From: Thalassotalea psychrophila
GTDB taxonomy: Bacteria; Pseudomonadota; Gammaproteobacteria; Enterobacterales; Alteromonadaceae
Reading direction: 5' to 3'
Assembly (NCBI RefSeq): GCF_031583595.1
Contig: NZ_CP134145.1
Span: 4,216,001 to 4,280,000 of the forward strand
Length of the DNA: 64,000 nucleotides
A program made the translations under genes and the position numbers. The notes under the pieces are model-generated. The model worked only from the letters and a program-made list of their open reading frames with translations, did no database searches and had not been told where the DNA came from. Below, piece by piece: positions 12,901 to 19,130 of this stretch (within the stretch, counting starts at the first letter, position 1; each line of letters opens with the position of its first letter).

Positions 12901-15701
12901 TCAGTATCGACAGACTCTGTTGCATCTGTCGGGAATGCATCACTTGCATTATTAACACCGTCATTATCTATATCTGTATCAGCGTTATCACCTTTACCAT
13001 CATTATCTGTATCAACAGATTCGCTAGCATCTAATGGGAAACTGTCCTCGCCATTAACAACGCCATCACCATCGATATCAGGGTCTGTATTGTTACCTGT
13101 GCCATCACCGTCTGTATCAACAGTTTCACTAGCATCAAAATCAAATGCATCATCCGCGTTTAATACACTATCACCGTCAATATCATTATCACTAACATCA
13201 GGAATGCCATCGCTGTCAAAATCGGCAGGTTTACTTGTAGCATTTAATGGATCTGAACTAACCGCTATTTCATCTGCATCAGAAAAACCATCATTATCAT
13301 CATCAAGATCGGCATTGTTACCTGTACCATCAGAATCAGTATCTAACCATTCACTTACATCTAATGGGAATGCATCAGCACCGTCTTCAACACCATCGTT
13401 ATCGTCATCTGTATCAGGTGTTAAACCACCACTATCTGCTAAGCCATCATTATCTGTATCAACAAATTCTTCACTAGGTACTGCTGCATTATTGTCATCA
13501 GAATCTTGCTCTGTAGGCCAACCATCGTTATCAGCATCTACAGCATTAAATTTAGTAGCATCTAATGGGAAATCATCCTCAATATCTAAAACACCATCAT
13601 TATCATCATCAAGGTCACAAGCATCGCCAAAAGCATCGCTATCAGTGTTTAACTGGAATGTATTAGCAATTAATGGACAATTATCAGAATTATTACCAAC
13701 GGTATCTTTATCCGTATCGAAACGTTCAGTTGGATCTAAAGGCAGTGCATCGACATTATCAAAAACGCCATCGTCATCACTGTCACTCTTAAGTGAGTCG
13801 GTCCCCATTAACGATTCAACATCATCGCTTAAGCTGTCACCATCATCATCTTCATCGTAATAATTAGCGATGCCATCTCTATCAGTATCGATTGACGCAA
13901 GGCTGTCGTATGGGAATAAATCGACATCATTAGTAACATTGTCGCCATCTATGTCGGTATCGGTATTATCACCAATACCATCATTATCTAAGTCATTAGA
14001 TTCAGTGGCATCTAGAGGGAATACATCATCAAGATCAGCTACACCATCATTATCATCATCTAAATCTGGCGTTAAACCACCAGAGTCAGCTTGGCCATCA
14101 CCATCAGTATCTACAAATATTTCGTTTGGAGATGCTGCATTATTATCATCATCGTCCTGCCCAACAGGCCATCCGTCGTTATCTTGATCTACAGCATTTG
14201 AACGTGTGCTATCTAATGGGAAGTCATCTTCACCATCTAAAACGCCATCATTATCATCATCTGTATCAGTATTATTACCTGTGCCATCTGCATCTGTATC
14301 AGTAGTCTCAGTTGCATCAAAAGGGAATGCATCGTTTTCATCAACAACACCATCGTTATCATCATCGCTATCTGAACGTTCGTTGTCGATTTCGCTAGTA
14401 CGTATATCATCTACAACGACATAAACAACATCAGGCATGCCATCATTGTCAAAATCACTGTCTGCAGATGGATCTTCTGGATAAGCATCTTCGGAGTTTA
14501 ATACGCCATCACCATCAATATCTGGAGATGTTTCAGCCGGTGCAAGAACGATAACTTCTTCACTTGCTTCAAATGCAGTCGTGTCTGTTGCTTCATTACC
14601 AGTAGATGCGGTCTCTTCAACAATCATCTCTTTAACATCAGCAACCGTTAGACCACCTGAATTAGGAATAGGTAACGTAGCTGGATCTTGTTCAAGAACT
14701 TCTAATGCTTGTTCAGGGTAACTTTCAGTGACAACGCCATCTACAGCACCATCAATTTCACCATCCGATAAATCAGCAGCTAAATCATCAACAATGCTGT
14801 CAGTAGTAATTTCACTATCACCACTTAATTGTTTAATTTCGTATACCACAGCAGTTAATGCTTCAACGGCACTTCGATAAGCAGCAGTAGATGCTTGTTC
14901 GTCAGCAGAGTCAGTTGTTTCATTAATTAATGGCGGCGTGCTGAATAAATCAACATCATCTTCTAAACCAAAACCAAGAGTCGATTTCACTTGCTCTTGC
15001 GCAATTGGCATTGCCGTTAATATTTCAGCATCAGTTGTTTGGCCATCAGCATTACCTGTGTACGGTGCAACATTGGAATCAGCATTTTTAAAGATCAGAG
15101 ATACGGTCATATCAGTTAACGGAGTGGCAAATATTTGCTGGCCGCCAGATAACATTTCATCTGTTAATAAAGTTTTCATCACTTCAATAACAGGATACTG
15201 ATTAGTCGTTATGTCAATTGTGCCTTCAACAGCACTAATTTCTAAAATATAAGGTGGAGATAAAGGGAATGGTAGAGATAAATTTTCTATTTGAGAAGCA
15301 GCATCAGTATTACCACTGCCTACTTCAGCACCTACAAAACTTTCATTACTTGGATCTATTGCATAAACCTTAACGTCAGCAAATGCCAAAGGCCCCTTAA
15401 CCGCACTACCTTTTATTACTGTAAATTCTGGCTCAGGTTCTGGCTCAGGGTTCGGTTCAGGCTCAGGTTCTGGCTCAGGATTCGGCTCAGGGTTCGGCTC
15501 AGGCTCAGGGTTCGGTTCAGGCTCAGGATCCGGTGTTGGATCAGGAGTAAATAAAGGTTTAGGGTCTGGAGTAAACAACGGAACAGGTTCTTTGTCAGGC
15601 TTTGAATCTGAATCAGATCCACAACTAGCAAGAAGAATTGTTACGGTTAAAATGAGAATATTTCTTAAAAATTTTGATACAGGTATGCTGAAAAAGCGCA
15701 T
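948..15701 (-). CDS. giant (4,917-residue) surface lipoprotein with thrombospondin type 3 repeats and leucine-rich repeats
   Basis: The start ATG has AAAGGGA just upstream. Residues 1-27 form a lipoprotein signal ending in the lipobox LLASC (Cys27), followed by Gly and Ser/Asp. Residues 40-93 are a Pro/Glu/Asn linker. An N-terminal domain of unknown type spans about 94-390. Residues about 392-1470 are thrombospondin type 3 (DxDxDG) repeats expected to bind calcium, with nine near-identical 22-residue units. After two further domains, three copies of a roughly 430-residue beta-rich module (about 2155-2580, 2695-3125, 3235-3668) are separated by more type 3 repeats; each ends with a C-x6-C pair and a WVP motif. 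Residues about 3670-4917 are internalin-like leucine-rich repeats with Cys-containing caps. It is probably exposed on the outer membrane and adhesive; this is inferred from the domains. No enzyme motif was seen. Confidence 0.9.
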   Translation of the reverse strand: MRFFSIPVSKFLRNILILTVTILLASCGSDSDSKPDKEPVPLFTPDPKPLFTPDPTPDPEPEPNPEPEPNPEPNPEPEPEPEPNPEPEPEPEFTVIKGSAVKGPLAFADVKVYAIDPSNESFVGAEVGSGNTDAASQIENLSLPFPLSPPYILEISAVEGTIDITTNQYPVIEVMKTLLTDEMLSGGQQIFATPLTDMTVSLIFKNADSNVAPYTGNADGQTTDAEILTAMPIAQEQVKSTLGFGLEDDVDLFSTPPLINETTDSADEQASTAAYRSAVEALTAVVYEIKQLSGDSEITTDSIVDDLAADLSDGEIDGAVDGVVTESYPEQALEVLEQDPATLPIPNSGGLTVADVKEMIVEETASTGNEATDTTAFEASEEVIVLAPAETSPDIDGDGVLNSEDAYPEDPSADSDFDNDGMPDVVYVVVDDIRTSEIDNERSDSDDDNDGVVDENDAFPFDATETTDTDADGTGNNTDTDDDNDGVLDGEDDFPLDSTRSNAVDQDNDGWPVGQDDDDNNAASPNEIFVDTDGDGQADSGGLTPDLDDDNDGVADLDDVFPLDATESNDLDNDGIGDNTDTDIDGDNVTNDVDLFPYDSLASIDTDRDGIANYYDEDDDGDSLSDDVESLMGTDSLKSDSDDDGVFDNVDALPLDPTERFDTDKDTVGNNSDNCPLIANTFQLNTDSDAFGDACDLDDDNDGVLDIEDDFPLDATKFNAVDADNDGWPTEQDSDDNNAAVPSEEFVDTDNDGLADSGGLTPDTDDDNDGVEDGADAFPLDVSEWLDTDSDGTGNNADLDDDNDGFSDADEIAVSSDPLNATSKPADFDSDGIPDVSDNDIDGDSVLNADDAFDFDASETVDTDGDGTGNNTDPDIDGDGVVNGEDSFPLDASESVDTDNDGKGDNADTDIDNDGVNNASDAFPTDATESVDTDLDGIGNNADTDDDGDNYTDADETAAGTNPLVSSSVPADLDGDFISDATDTDIDGDTVLNDDDAFPTDPAESIDTDSDGTGNNADTDDDGDGFSDEDELTVGTDPLLDTSIPADMDNDFIPDSIDTDRDGDGEQNVTDAFPDNAAETTDTDADGTGNNADLDDDGDGYSDADEIATGSDPLLDSSVPGDMDGDFIPDSIDADRDGDGEDNLTDAFPDDASETIDSDSDGTGNNADLDDDNDGYSDADEITVGTDPLLDSSVPNDSDNDFIPDSLDADRDGDGVDNEIDAFPDNALESADSDSDGTGDNADAFPNDPTETLDSDSDGTGDNADAFPNDPTETLDSDSDGTGDNADAFPNDPTETLDSDSDGTGDNADAFPNDPTETLDSDSDGTGDNADALPNDPSETMDSDSDGTGDNADAFPNDPSETMDSDSDGTGDNADAFPNDPAETLDSDSDGTGDNADAFPNDPSETMDSDSDGTGDNADAFPNDPAETTDTDSDNVGDNADNCPVIANENQLDTDTDGIGDACDQVLEVLEYTYNFNSGDVFSGVIKGYIQEDNDTVIVESFISATLNDEDYPSISMDEVRATNIADVASMSFSGDVLDFWVCPSGFTGTYLEGGDCSFLNEGGFLLTHSIEYAPEGTANVAIGNGVDRSTELGIIVENWSLAYVDSDSDTLRDGVDNCPYIANVDQTDTDLNGIGDICDNYTFDLNGRWLIEQQYTQTGTDGQCQPEPVEADIVIATMNGSQLHLVSHEDASEEGEGISGIIKSDATFSFNDGTFVSNDGVYDANADSLTFSFTEFDDEENCTEVGNIYATRISEVNEQTAMAGGVSWFEGDIEDDNGEITEVFFDKGDLIDSQVEVIYYYDSESAAWVVDDESSEDMLVTDQGVVSDADLLTASGYIADGETLVLSDNNKTLHLDFEELNLDGYSMVGILGEEFSTVMTEADTFSADAKGYFTSLTSANDTYQFWCGDNWDQWFVDNLVCDNAIPISWEPEFTPAESMNDVVLSSDSSADDFYAGSWIGGDGYGSTQAYFASDDGTINGANLSAVFVERSYDGYSEIVAQVAVITAQVGTNTVYRFTVPDAFNEQYDRDPEETHMFLMEDSETEDGQTIVRRGNYLPVGSALETFVLFDATAKAEIEASFNYVDTDTDFIPDSVDPDQDNDGVANDDDAFPLDDTEWSDLDGDGIGDNTDSDRDGDGVDNDVDIAPDDADITVAQTFTEAELRAHYVNIFNGRLSEPTFDTGSYGTSQYLFEGGTGEIISSNERQANISYVIANNEMVMTYDTPLDYTLWLEPWQLVELGIVTQQAADDFVNANGSYQLELIESYTSIRWILAVSNETTQTFWETEVKEYHFAQQTDNDALLGEGVVNVTIEDSYENPLTDHSTFIASAFTDVEFTNLMWALPSSLDEFSDDGFNRLGSDIATFNDDYTGSSHFNGATFTWAIINGDLVMTYPEGGTVTMTRVQDLTNIDEVLVVTQANGFKTSRYHLITDYSESTIDPLLNQFAMNSFTLTDPDDFDELDNVYSGSVFGYRIELGGTATRIWDGNVDLSNYKSGWDTWQWQWGELGSVEMTAYMDNTGDWHANCDPDDYDCSPVRKRVWVPLKEVGNRVYVLEYEERNSEPWNYEAEPDWYMAIAPRIQFYETFELGLDSDFDGTIDTADDDNDNDGVLNWEDAFPFNEQEWLDSDGDFIGDNSDWDLDNDGVDNDNDAFPLDASEWSDLDGDGIGDNADTDRDGDGVDNDVDVAPDNADISAVQTFTATDLKANYVHIPESYGTEPTVRLGIGAGSQYSFSDGVGENVSGAGTVTHSYTLANDELVMMLDNPIEAVTYYTPYQLADIGVVTQQAADDFVGSNTEYQLEMFYTVTSRKWQLVADSGNSQTFWVSETKDYRFSQQWEQEQLVGLENSVVTVEESDSLTLIDMSSMVNVAFTEVEIADKSWAIPSNLDEFNDDAYSRLAADVSTFNGDYSASNFISQTGFNWSIVDGSLELVYPNGGTVTLTRYQDFAQIDEVLVVTNHNGIKSSSYEVIAPWGGATLDPLMNQYAQNGFSLTNPDAFDGEGNFDVNHVFGYRLQDNGVATRVWSANPDFNNYWSGWDTWQFDWGDFGSAIMNSYMDGNGSWQADCNPDDWDCSESRKRTWVPIQQVGNRVYVIEYEERNSEAWNYGAEPIWFMAIQPRIQFYEATDIGLDSDSDGIIDSLDDDQDNDGYTNDVDAFVFDPSEWADGDMDGIGNNSDWDLDNDGVDNDEDEYPNDPNEWSDVDGDGIPGNQDPDRDNDGVLNEDDFAPLNPTITASVTYVERGKSNLDGPFHAAWTSNYKFDGEGSGELLGNFLNNPTSMSYEFTYEGFSIDTGAIPDANQWVNTVYDLVNLGIINQQQADDYVSWHGDLPDWEEVAVESSYQDFVLIVDGVEEDTFNQAKVYRYRMVNEELQNNIIGPDSIEVQQADETVYLLDMEVATKLAFGHTELDGQSVSIVALPGDQLVADIFDFNVDGSGLATIANISFTWSEEIDGSILMSYADIGDGRAAQVWLSAFEQFTEGYEVFVNAEVDGMPVVAYSYAVFDDGNNDLSAYVGQYLDSDVNHINDYQENGEHNLAIWGFNLNVDNSVDNFSFEGSAHTGGDINTYNLPRYWEQVGDEFVISVRFQNGNWATCDLGVEGCRESRRRTWTPIANDGSRVWVMEKEEWLDNVWDNPTVEEEFWNLRIPPRVNVYQLRDINNGFADRMVNLAMRNELGVNLDTPLDLSAITDLDLADYPISDLSGIEQLSNLETINLENTQVSDLSPLFNMANLVEVNINGTPLADPSHIETLEGMGIVVLGTAITPISSLSFIDQELLNCINDTGVNAVEYLTNLDCSYRGLTDISDIDQLSNLEQISLNGNRDITNFSALALISSIKNVDAWDTNFADSDFSAFGGHGTIERFGIDSNLLTSIADAASMPNLRGMHLWTGQSYDLSVLVGLTNFNELALSADQVQDINVLSQLNLEYLWLNNELEQAGIDILLGFNNLKHLSVGWNSYLTNELLGQLVINNPMLEVLGIEHTQVTDLAGLFINGNTWEGLATPLNNINIDNLAVVDGFDLDWQVQELWSFDVQVDGELAYGWLIADALNNINDPQLRQCITDHTQGMQVSGQLQYLDCDGRNIHEISGLWVFDNLRTLVLNNNPIMNLGGELNSMVRLQELHIHNTLVADINTLWNNPELTYVGVNDLPLNDPEQVNNLSDNIFVDGTVQQTVALNTLEFNDAQLQQCVNDSGATNIVDLTWLDCGYRGIADISDINQLTNLNWLGLSGNSDIVDLAPLTQLPALSEVNLDGMALNDGQMDNIANIPRLEDLNLSNNDNLTNLAPLSGVSQLKAVHLWGGNIYDLSPLTGLPSLHMVAMDYSQLSNGLDVFTQMPTLRDLYLNGEMPYADFETLMTSLSLNSFGQAWNSQFDNSFLQLIITHQPNIYGLGIDNTQLADLTGIDTLTNLDNIGINSTLVSDIQPLIDLRNAQDVLFANDEGQPRLNYVNIDNLAVLDGSNIEWQVQELWNIGVQVDGELAYGWLIADALNNINDTQLKQCLIEHTQGMQVSGQLQHLDCDGRNIHEIWGLWVFDNLRTLILNNNPIMDLGGEIDSMQRLQELQIHNTLVADISSLVNNPELTYVGVSNLPLTDPEQVNNLPGNIFVDGAVQQTVAIDTLVFNDGQLGQCVTDSGATNVVDLTWLDCSNLAIADISDINQLTNLNGLTLNGNDGLVDLAPLTQLPALTSVGLSGMTLEDGQMDNIANIPRLEDLDISNNDSLTDLSPLGGMTQLQAVHLWGSNVYDISPLANVAALRMIGMDYAQLGNELNVFTQMPTLRDLYLNGEMPYADFETLMTSLSLNSFGQAWNSQFDNSFLQLIITHQPNIYGLGIDNTQLADLTGIDTLTNLDNIGINSTLVSDIQPLIDLRNAQDVLFANDEGQPRLNYVNIDALPLTDAGQKITLEGLGVQVDGTPQ
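1051..1390. repeat. 340-bp direct repeat, copy A (inside the leucine-rich-repeat region)
   Basis: Matches 2371-2710 at a fixed offset of 1,320 bp, with one mismatch seen (1245 versus 2565). It codes for about 113 identical residues of the leucine-rich-repeat array. Flanking parts of the same 1,320-bp duplication are clearly more diverged. Confidence 0.92.
2371..2710. repeat. 340-bp direct repeat, copy B
   Basis: Second copy of the segment at 1051-1390, offset 1,320 bp (440 codons, so in frame). The larger duplicated module spans roughly 1021-2340 and 2341-3660. A third, more distant relative of part of it lies at about 3640-4400. Confidence 0.92.
11416..12009. repeat. nine tandem 66-bp units coding for calcium-binding repeats
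   Basis: Nine consecutive in-frame units of 22 codons, each reading DSDSDGTGDNADAxPNDP followed by a variable TETL, SETM or AETL. Neighbouring units differ by only a few bases, whereas the type 3 repeats on either side are irregular. Such arrays can change copy number by slippage or recombination. Confidence 0.92.
15426..15527. repeat. short-period repeat coding for the Pro-Glu/Pro-Asn linker
   Basis: A degenerate 6-base array (GGCTCA / GGTTCA / GGGTTC on the plus strand) coding for alternating Pro-Glu and Pro-Asn at residues 59-92 of the giant lipoprotein. It would be an extended spacer between the lipid anchor and the folded domains, and its length may vary between strains. Confidence 0.85.
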
Positions 15702-16068
15702 ATAAATCCCTTTATTTGTTGTTATTATTTTAAATGCAAGTACATCCGGATCTTTGCATTTTCTACATTAAAGCAAAATGATAGCGCTTTACCGATTAAA
15801 AAACCAACAATTTATGTAGAAAATAGCTCCAATAAACAATGAAAGTAATTATTACTCTTATTCTGAATTATGATCACTGATAAACAATAATCTGACTATG
15901 GGTTATTTTAGCTATATAAAGAGACTGTAAATAATTTTGTGTAATTGTCTTTCACAATTATTCTGAAATGAGTTAATAAAAGCTAATTATAAGGTCAAGG
16001 GGAGAGTCTAAGGTCGAGATCAGAATCAGGTTTTTTTATTTTAATAACCTGACTCTGTCATGTATTTT
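15702..16068. other. intergenic region upstream of the giant lipoprotein gene
   Basis: About 370 AT-rich bases with no credible gene. It holds the ribosome binding site of the giant gene (AAAGGGA, minus strand) at its left end and a decayed palindromic repeat (16021-16057) at its right end. The promoter for the giant gene must lie here, but no convincing -35/-10 pair was found. Confidence 0.7.
16021..16057. repeat. decayed copy of the palindromic repeat seen at 453-497
   Basis: Arms 16021-16032 and 16046-16057 (AACCTGACTCTG) are inverted with one mismatch. The right arm equals the inner part of the 453-497 palindrome. It lies 12 bases past the stop codon of the PhnA-type gene, so it may help end that transcript. 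Confidence 0.75.
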
Positions 16069-16644
16069 TTACATCTTTTTCACGTAATCACTAATGATTA
16101 CTATACGAGTTCCGTTTACACGGCCTTCAATGTGAAGTGGGTTTGATGTGAGTGATATATTTCTAACTGCAGTACCGCGTTTAGCAGTAAAATTAGCACC
16201 TTTTACCACTAAATCTTTAATCAATACAACATTGTCACCAGCCGCTAATGCCGCTTTGTTATTATCTAGTGTTGGCTCATCAGCTTCTAATGCATCACCG
16301 GCAGCTGAGTCGGCCCATTCTCGAACGTCATCTTCAAGATAAATCATGTCTAAAGCATCTTGCGCCCAACTTTCACTATTCATACGCTTAAGCATACGAT
16401 AAGCCATTACTTGTACAGCAGGAACTTGTGACCACATACTGTCATTTAAACAGCGCCAATGGTTCGTGTCATAAACACCGTCTGTGCTAGTTATTTGGCT
16501 ATCACATGTAGAACAAACTAAAACGCTTTTATCAGAATTAGGCTCTGCAACAGGTGGTACTTCATAAACGGAAAGGTTATCTTGTGCGCCACAAAGCTCG
16601 CATTTATCGTCACTGCGATCTCTTAAGGTTTGTTCAATAGACAT
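16069..16644 (-). CDS. PhnA-domain zinc-ribbon protein
   Basis: The 191-residue protein has an N-terminal zinc ribbon with two CxxC pairs (CELC at about residue 16 and CSTC about 28 residues on). Its C-terminal PhnA domain contains GDNVVLIKDL, VKGANFTAKRG and an ending like GTRIVI. The family was named after the phosphonate operon but is found widely outside it, and its biochemical role is not settled. AGGA precedes the ATG. It lies inside the block that separates yheS from yheTU, downstream of no obvious partner. Confidence 0.85.
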   Translation of the reverse strand: MSIEQTLRDRSDDKCELCGAQDNLSVYEVPPVAEPNSDKSVLVCSTCDSQITSTDGVYDTNHWRCLNDSMWSQVPAVQVMAYRMLKRMNSESWAQDALDMIYLEDDVREWADSAAGDALEADEPTLDNNKAALAAGDNVVLIKDLVVKGANFTAKRGTAVRNISLTSNPLHIEGRVNGTRIVIISDYVKKM

Positions 16645-16839
16645 TGTGTCATCCTAATTCTATAAAATTTATCTGTTAAGCCAATTCGTTTTAGCCTGTT
16701 AAAGTCGGCGCGTATTATGCCACAAAAACCGACAAAATATTATTTCTATGTTTATTTACACTTTATAACTTAAATCACGTTTCCTATTTTTACAGTTACC
16801 ACTATGATTATCTTAAGCATTTCTAATATTTGGAAAATT

Positions 16840-17283
16840 ATGAGTTCACTACTAAAAAAATTAAGTCTAGGTATTGTCGCGTCAGTATTATGTGTTGCTT
16901 GTCAAAGTAATGACATTGAAAAAGAACAAGAAATGGTCGCTCTTATGTTAACTGGACAAATATGGAATTTAACGACATTGGCAGGCGCACCTGCAATAGT
17001 TGGTGAGAGCAATAAAGCCGTTAGTATCGAATTTTTAATTGAAAGTAATACATACAGGGGTTATGCCGGGTGTAACAATTATTCTGGTCGTTTTGAAACT
17101 GCTGATAATAATTTAGAAATTGGTCCAGCAAGGGCAACCCGTAAGTTCTGTCAAAACACATCAGAACAAGAAAATAAATTATTTAACGCCTTAAGTTCTG
17201 TTGATAATTATAAAATTATAGATAAAACCCTTACGGTTTCGGACGACCTAAATCAGGTTTTAGCCGTATTCACTATTAAATAA
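16840..17283 (+). CDS. META-domain lipoprotein (HslJ-like)
   Basis: Starting at the ATG at 16840 gives a short lipoprotein signal with lipobox LCVAC at Cys21. An in-frame ATG at 16804 would add 12 residues before the signal and is less likely. Residues about 35-147 match the META domain: a GQIWNL start, GYAGCNNYSG in the middle, and a TRKFC near the second conserved Cys. HslJ/META proteins are small outer-membrane or periplasmic proteins, in E. coli linked to novobiocin tolerance; the function here is unproven. Confidence 0.82.
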   Translation: MSSLLKKLSLGIVASVLCVACQSNDIEKEQEMVALMLTGQIWNLTTLAGAPAIVGESNKAVSIEFLIESNTYRGYAGCNNYSGRFETADNNLEIGPARATRKFCQNTSEQENKLFNALSSVDNYKIIDKTLTVSDDLNQVLAVFTIK

Positions 17284-17349
17284 GCTCGATTACCTATTCT
17301 CTCTAGTCTTTTTTGGTTATAATTTTTTCTATAAAAGATAGAGAGTCTA

Positions 17350-18324
17350 ATGTTAAAAACCAGTTCATTCAAACCTGCTTGGTGGCTAAGTAATCGTCAC
17401 CTACAAACCATGGCAGCCAAAATTTTACGTCGTAATCAAACTGTTGCTGTAATTAACGAAACCGTTGAATTACCTGATGGTGACTTTGTCGATCTTGCTT
17501 GGACTGAAGATCCAAATCTACACCCATTAAAACCGATTGTATATGTGTTGCATGGTTTAGAAGGCTCTATCAATAGCCATTATGCTAAGGGCATGATGGG
17601 AGCAATTAAAGCGAAAGGCTGGATAGGCTTGTTGATGCACTTTCGAGGTTGCAGTGGACGCCCTAACCGACAAGGCCCGTCATATCATAGTGGCGATACT
17701 TGGGACATCCACTATTGTACTGAGCACCTTAAAGAACGTTTTGTTAATAGACCTGTAGCCATATTAGGGTTTTCTCTTGGTGGTAACGTATTGGCTAATT
17801 ATTTAGCCGAAGATCCTAATAACCCATTTCGTTGTGCAGCAGTTATCTGTGCGCCTTTGCATCTTGCCAGTTGTAGCACCCAAATTGATCAAGGCTTTTC
17901 CAAGGTCTATCAAAAATATTTGGTAGATATGCTTAAAGACAGTACCACTGAAAAAATAAAGCTCAAGCTCATCTCCCATATTGAGCTTGCTGAATTAGAG
18001 CAAATTAAGACCCTTTTCGAATTTGACCAAAAAGTGACTGCGCCAATTAATGGTTTTGAAAGTGCTGAAGATTATTATGAAAAAGCCAGTGGCTTGTATC
18101 AACTTGATAAAATAACTAAACCTACGTTAATCATTCATGCCATGGATGACCCTTTTCTTTGTCATAAATACCTGAACAAAATCCCCGAAAACAGCTCTAT
18201 CAATCTCGAAGTCAGTAAGCATGGTGGCCATGTAGGTTTTATTAGTGGCCGTAACCCATTTAAGCCTCAGTATTGGCTTGAGAATAGAGTATTAAATTTT
18301 ATTGAAGAGCAATTTAGCAAATGA
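17350..18324 (+). CDS. yheT: alpha/beta hydrolase of the YheT family
   Basis: The N-terminus (PAWWLSNRHLQTM) is characteristic of YheT. VLHGLEGS is the oxyanion-hole region, GFSLGGN holds the nucleophile Ser near residue 142, and a late Asp (HAMDDPF) and His (SKHGGHVGF) complete the triad. The length of 324 residues is usual. It is a predicted esterase or hydrolase with no firmly known substrate. It overlaps yheU by 4 bases (ATGA), so the two are translationally coupled. In relatives it follows yheS directly. Confidence 0.93.
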   Translation: MLKTSSFKPAWWLSNRHLQTMAAKILRRNQTVAVINETVELPDGDFVDLAWTEDPNLHPLKPIVYVLHGLEGSINSHYAKGMMGAIKAKGWIGLLMHFRGCSGRPNRQGPSYHSGDTWDIHYCTEHLKERFVNRPVAILGFSLGGNVLANYLAEDPNNPFRCAAVICAPLHLASCSTQIDQGFSKVYQKYLVDMLKDSTTEKIKLKLISHIELAELEQIKTLFEFDQKVTAPINGFESAEDYYEKASGLYQLDKITKPTLIIHAMDDPFLCHKYLNKIPENSSINLEVSKHGGHVGFISGRNPFKPQYWLENRVLNFIEEQFSK

Positions 18325-18545
18325 TTATTGAAATTGATCAAATTAGCAGTGAAGCATTAAACGCAATTATTGAAAATTATATACTCAGAGAAGGTACTGA
18401 TTACGGAGAATCTGAATGCTCAATGGCAGACAAAAAACAACAGATAACCGCTCAGTTAAAAAGTAAAAAAATAGTCTTAGTTTATTCTGAGCTTCACGAA
18501 ACGGTAAATATTTTACCGTTTGAGCAATTTACTTCTCACGAATAA
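18321..18545 (+). CDS. yheU: YheU family protein (UPF0270)
   Basis: A 74-residue protein beginning MIIEIDQISSEAL and containing LREGTDYG and a QLKSKKIVLVYS segment typical of the YheU family, of unknown function. It starts within the stop codon of yheT. Its last 17 bases overlap the 3' end of the convergent yceI gene. Confidence 0.92.
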   Translation: MIIEIDQISSEALNAIIENYILREGTDYGESECSMADKKQQITAQLKSKKIVLVYSELHETVNILPFEQFTSHE

Positions 18546-19113
18546 AGGTTAGTACAAAACTTACCGGCACAGCATTACTGATACTTGGCAGCGAAGCAAT
18601 TTCTTTTAATTGCTGTACACCTTCTTCTAAACCAAAATCTTTAGCATTAATTATCACTGGTTTGATACTAGTTACCATTAACTTTGTTTCACTAACTTTG
18701 GTTACCCAAGTTGGAATTTGTACACTTTTCTTCTTATCATTAAGCTCTAAACGACCTTGAAGCATTATTTCAGAACTTGCACTTAATGCTAGTTCGTCGA
18801 TAAATTTATTACTGATGTTGGCAGTAATAATTGCGCTTGGAAATACATCGGTTTTAAACAGCATTTCTTTTAAACGTGTATTTCTGATTTCAATACCACT
18901 GTTAACACTAGCTAAAGCTATTTTTACTTTAGCTGTTCCGTTAGTTTGAATCATGCCTTCAAGCAAGTCGAAGTGATGAGATTCAGCGACATCAGCTTTT
19001 TTAACGCTAACAAAGCTTACAATTGATTGCTCATTATCTAGCTGCCAGGTTGCCAATGTAGGTAAACTGAGAAACAAAGATAAAAATGAAATGAAGCTAA
19101 TAAGTGTTTTCAT
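18529..19113 (-). CDS. YceI family periplasmic lipid-binding-like protein
   Basis: The 194-residue protein has a signal peptide (about residues 1-21, ending LATWQ). The YceI beta-barrel fold is indicated by WQLDNEQSIVSF at the start and by VNSGIEIRNTRLKEMLF and VFPSAIITA in the middle. YceI relatives bind isoprenoid-like lipids in a barrel; the ligand here is unknown. It lies 17 bases after cysQ on the same strand, so nudE-cysQ-yceI may be one transcript. Its 3' end overlaps yheU tail to tail. Confidence 0.9.
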   Translation of the reverse strand: MKTLISFISFLSLFLSLPTLATWQLDNEQSIVSFVSVKKADVAESHHFDLLEGMIQTNGTAKVKIALASVNSGIEIRNTRLKEMLFKTDVFPSAIITANISNKFIDELALSASSEIMLQGRLELNDKKKSVQIPTWVTKVSETKLMVTSIKPVIINAKDFGLEEGVQQLKEIASLPSISNAVPVSFVLTFIREK

Positions 19114-19130
19114 TATAGTCTCTTATAAAA

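Noticed and set aside
17350..18545. Possibility that yheTU belong to the inserted block
   Set aside because: They are the conserved partners of yheS and lie at the far end of the block; they mark its right boundary rather than belonging to it.
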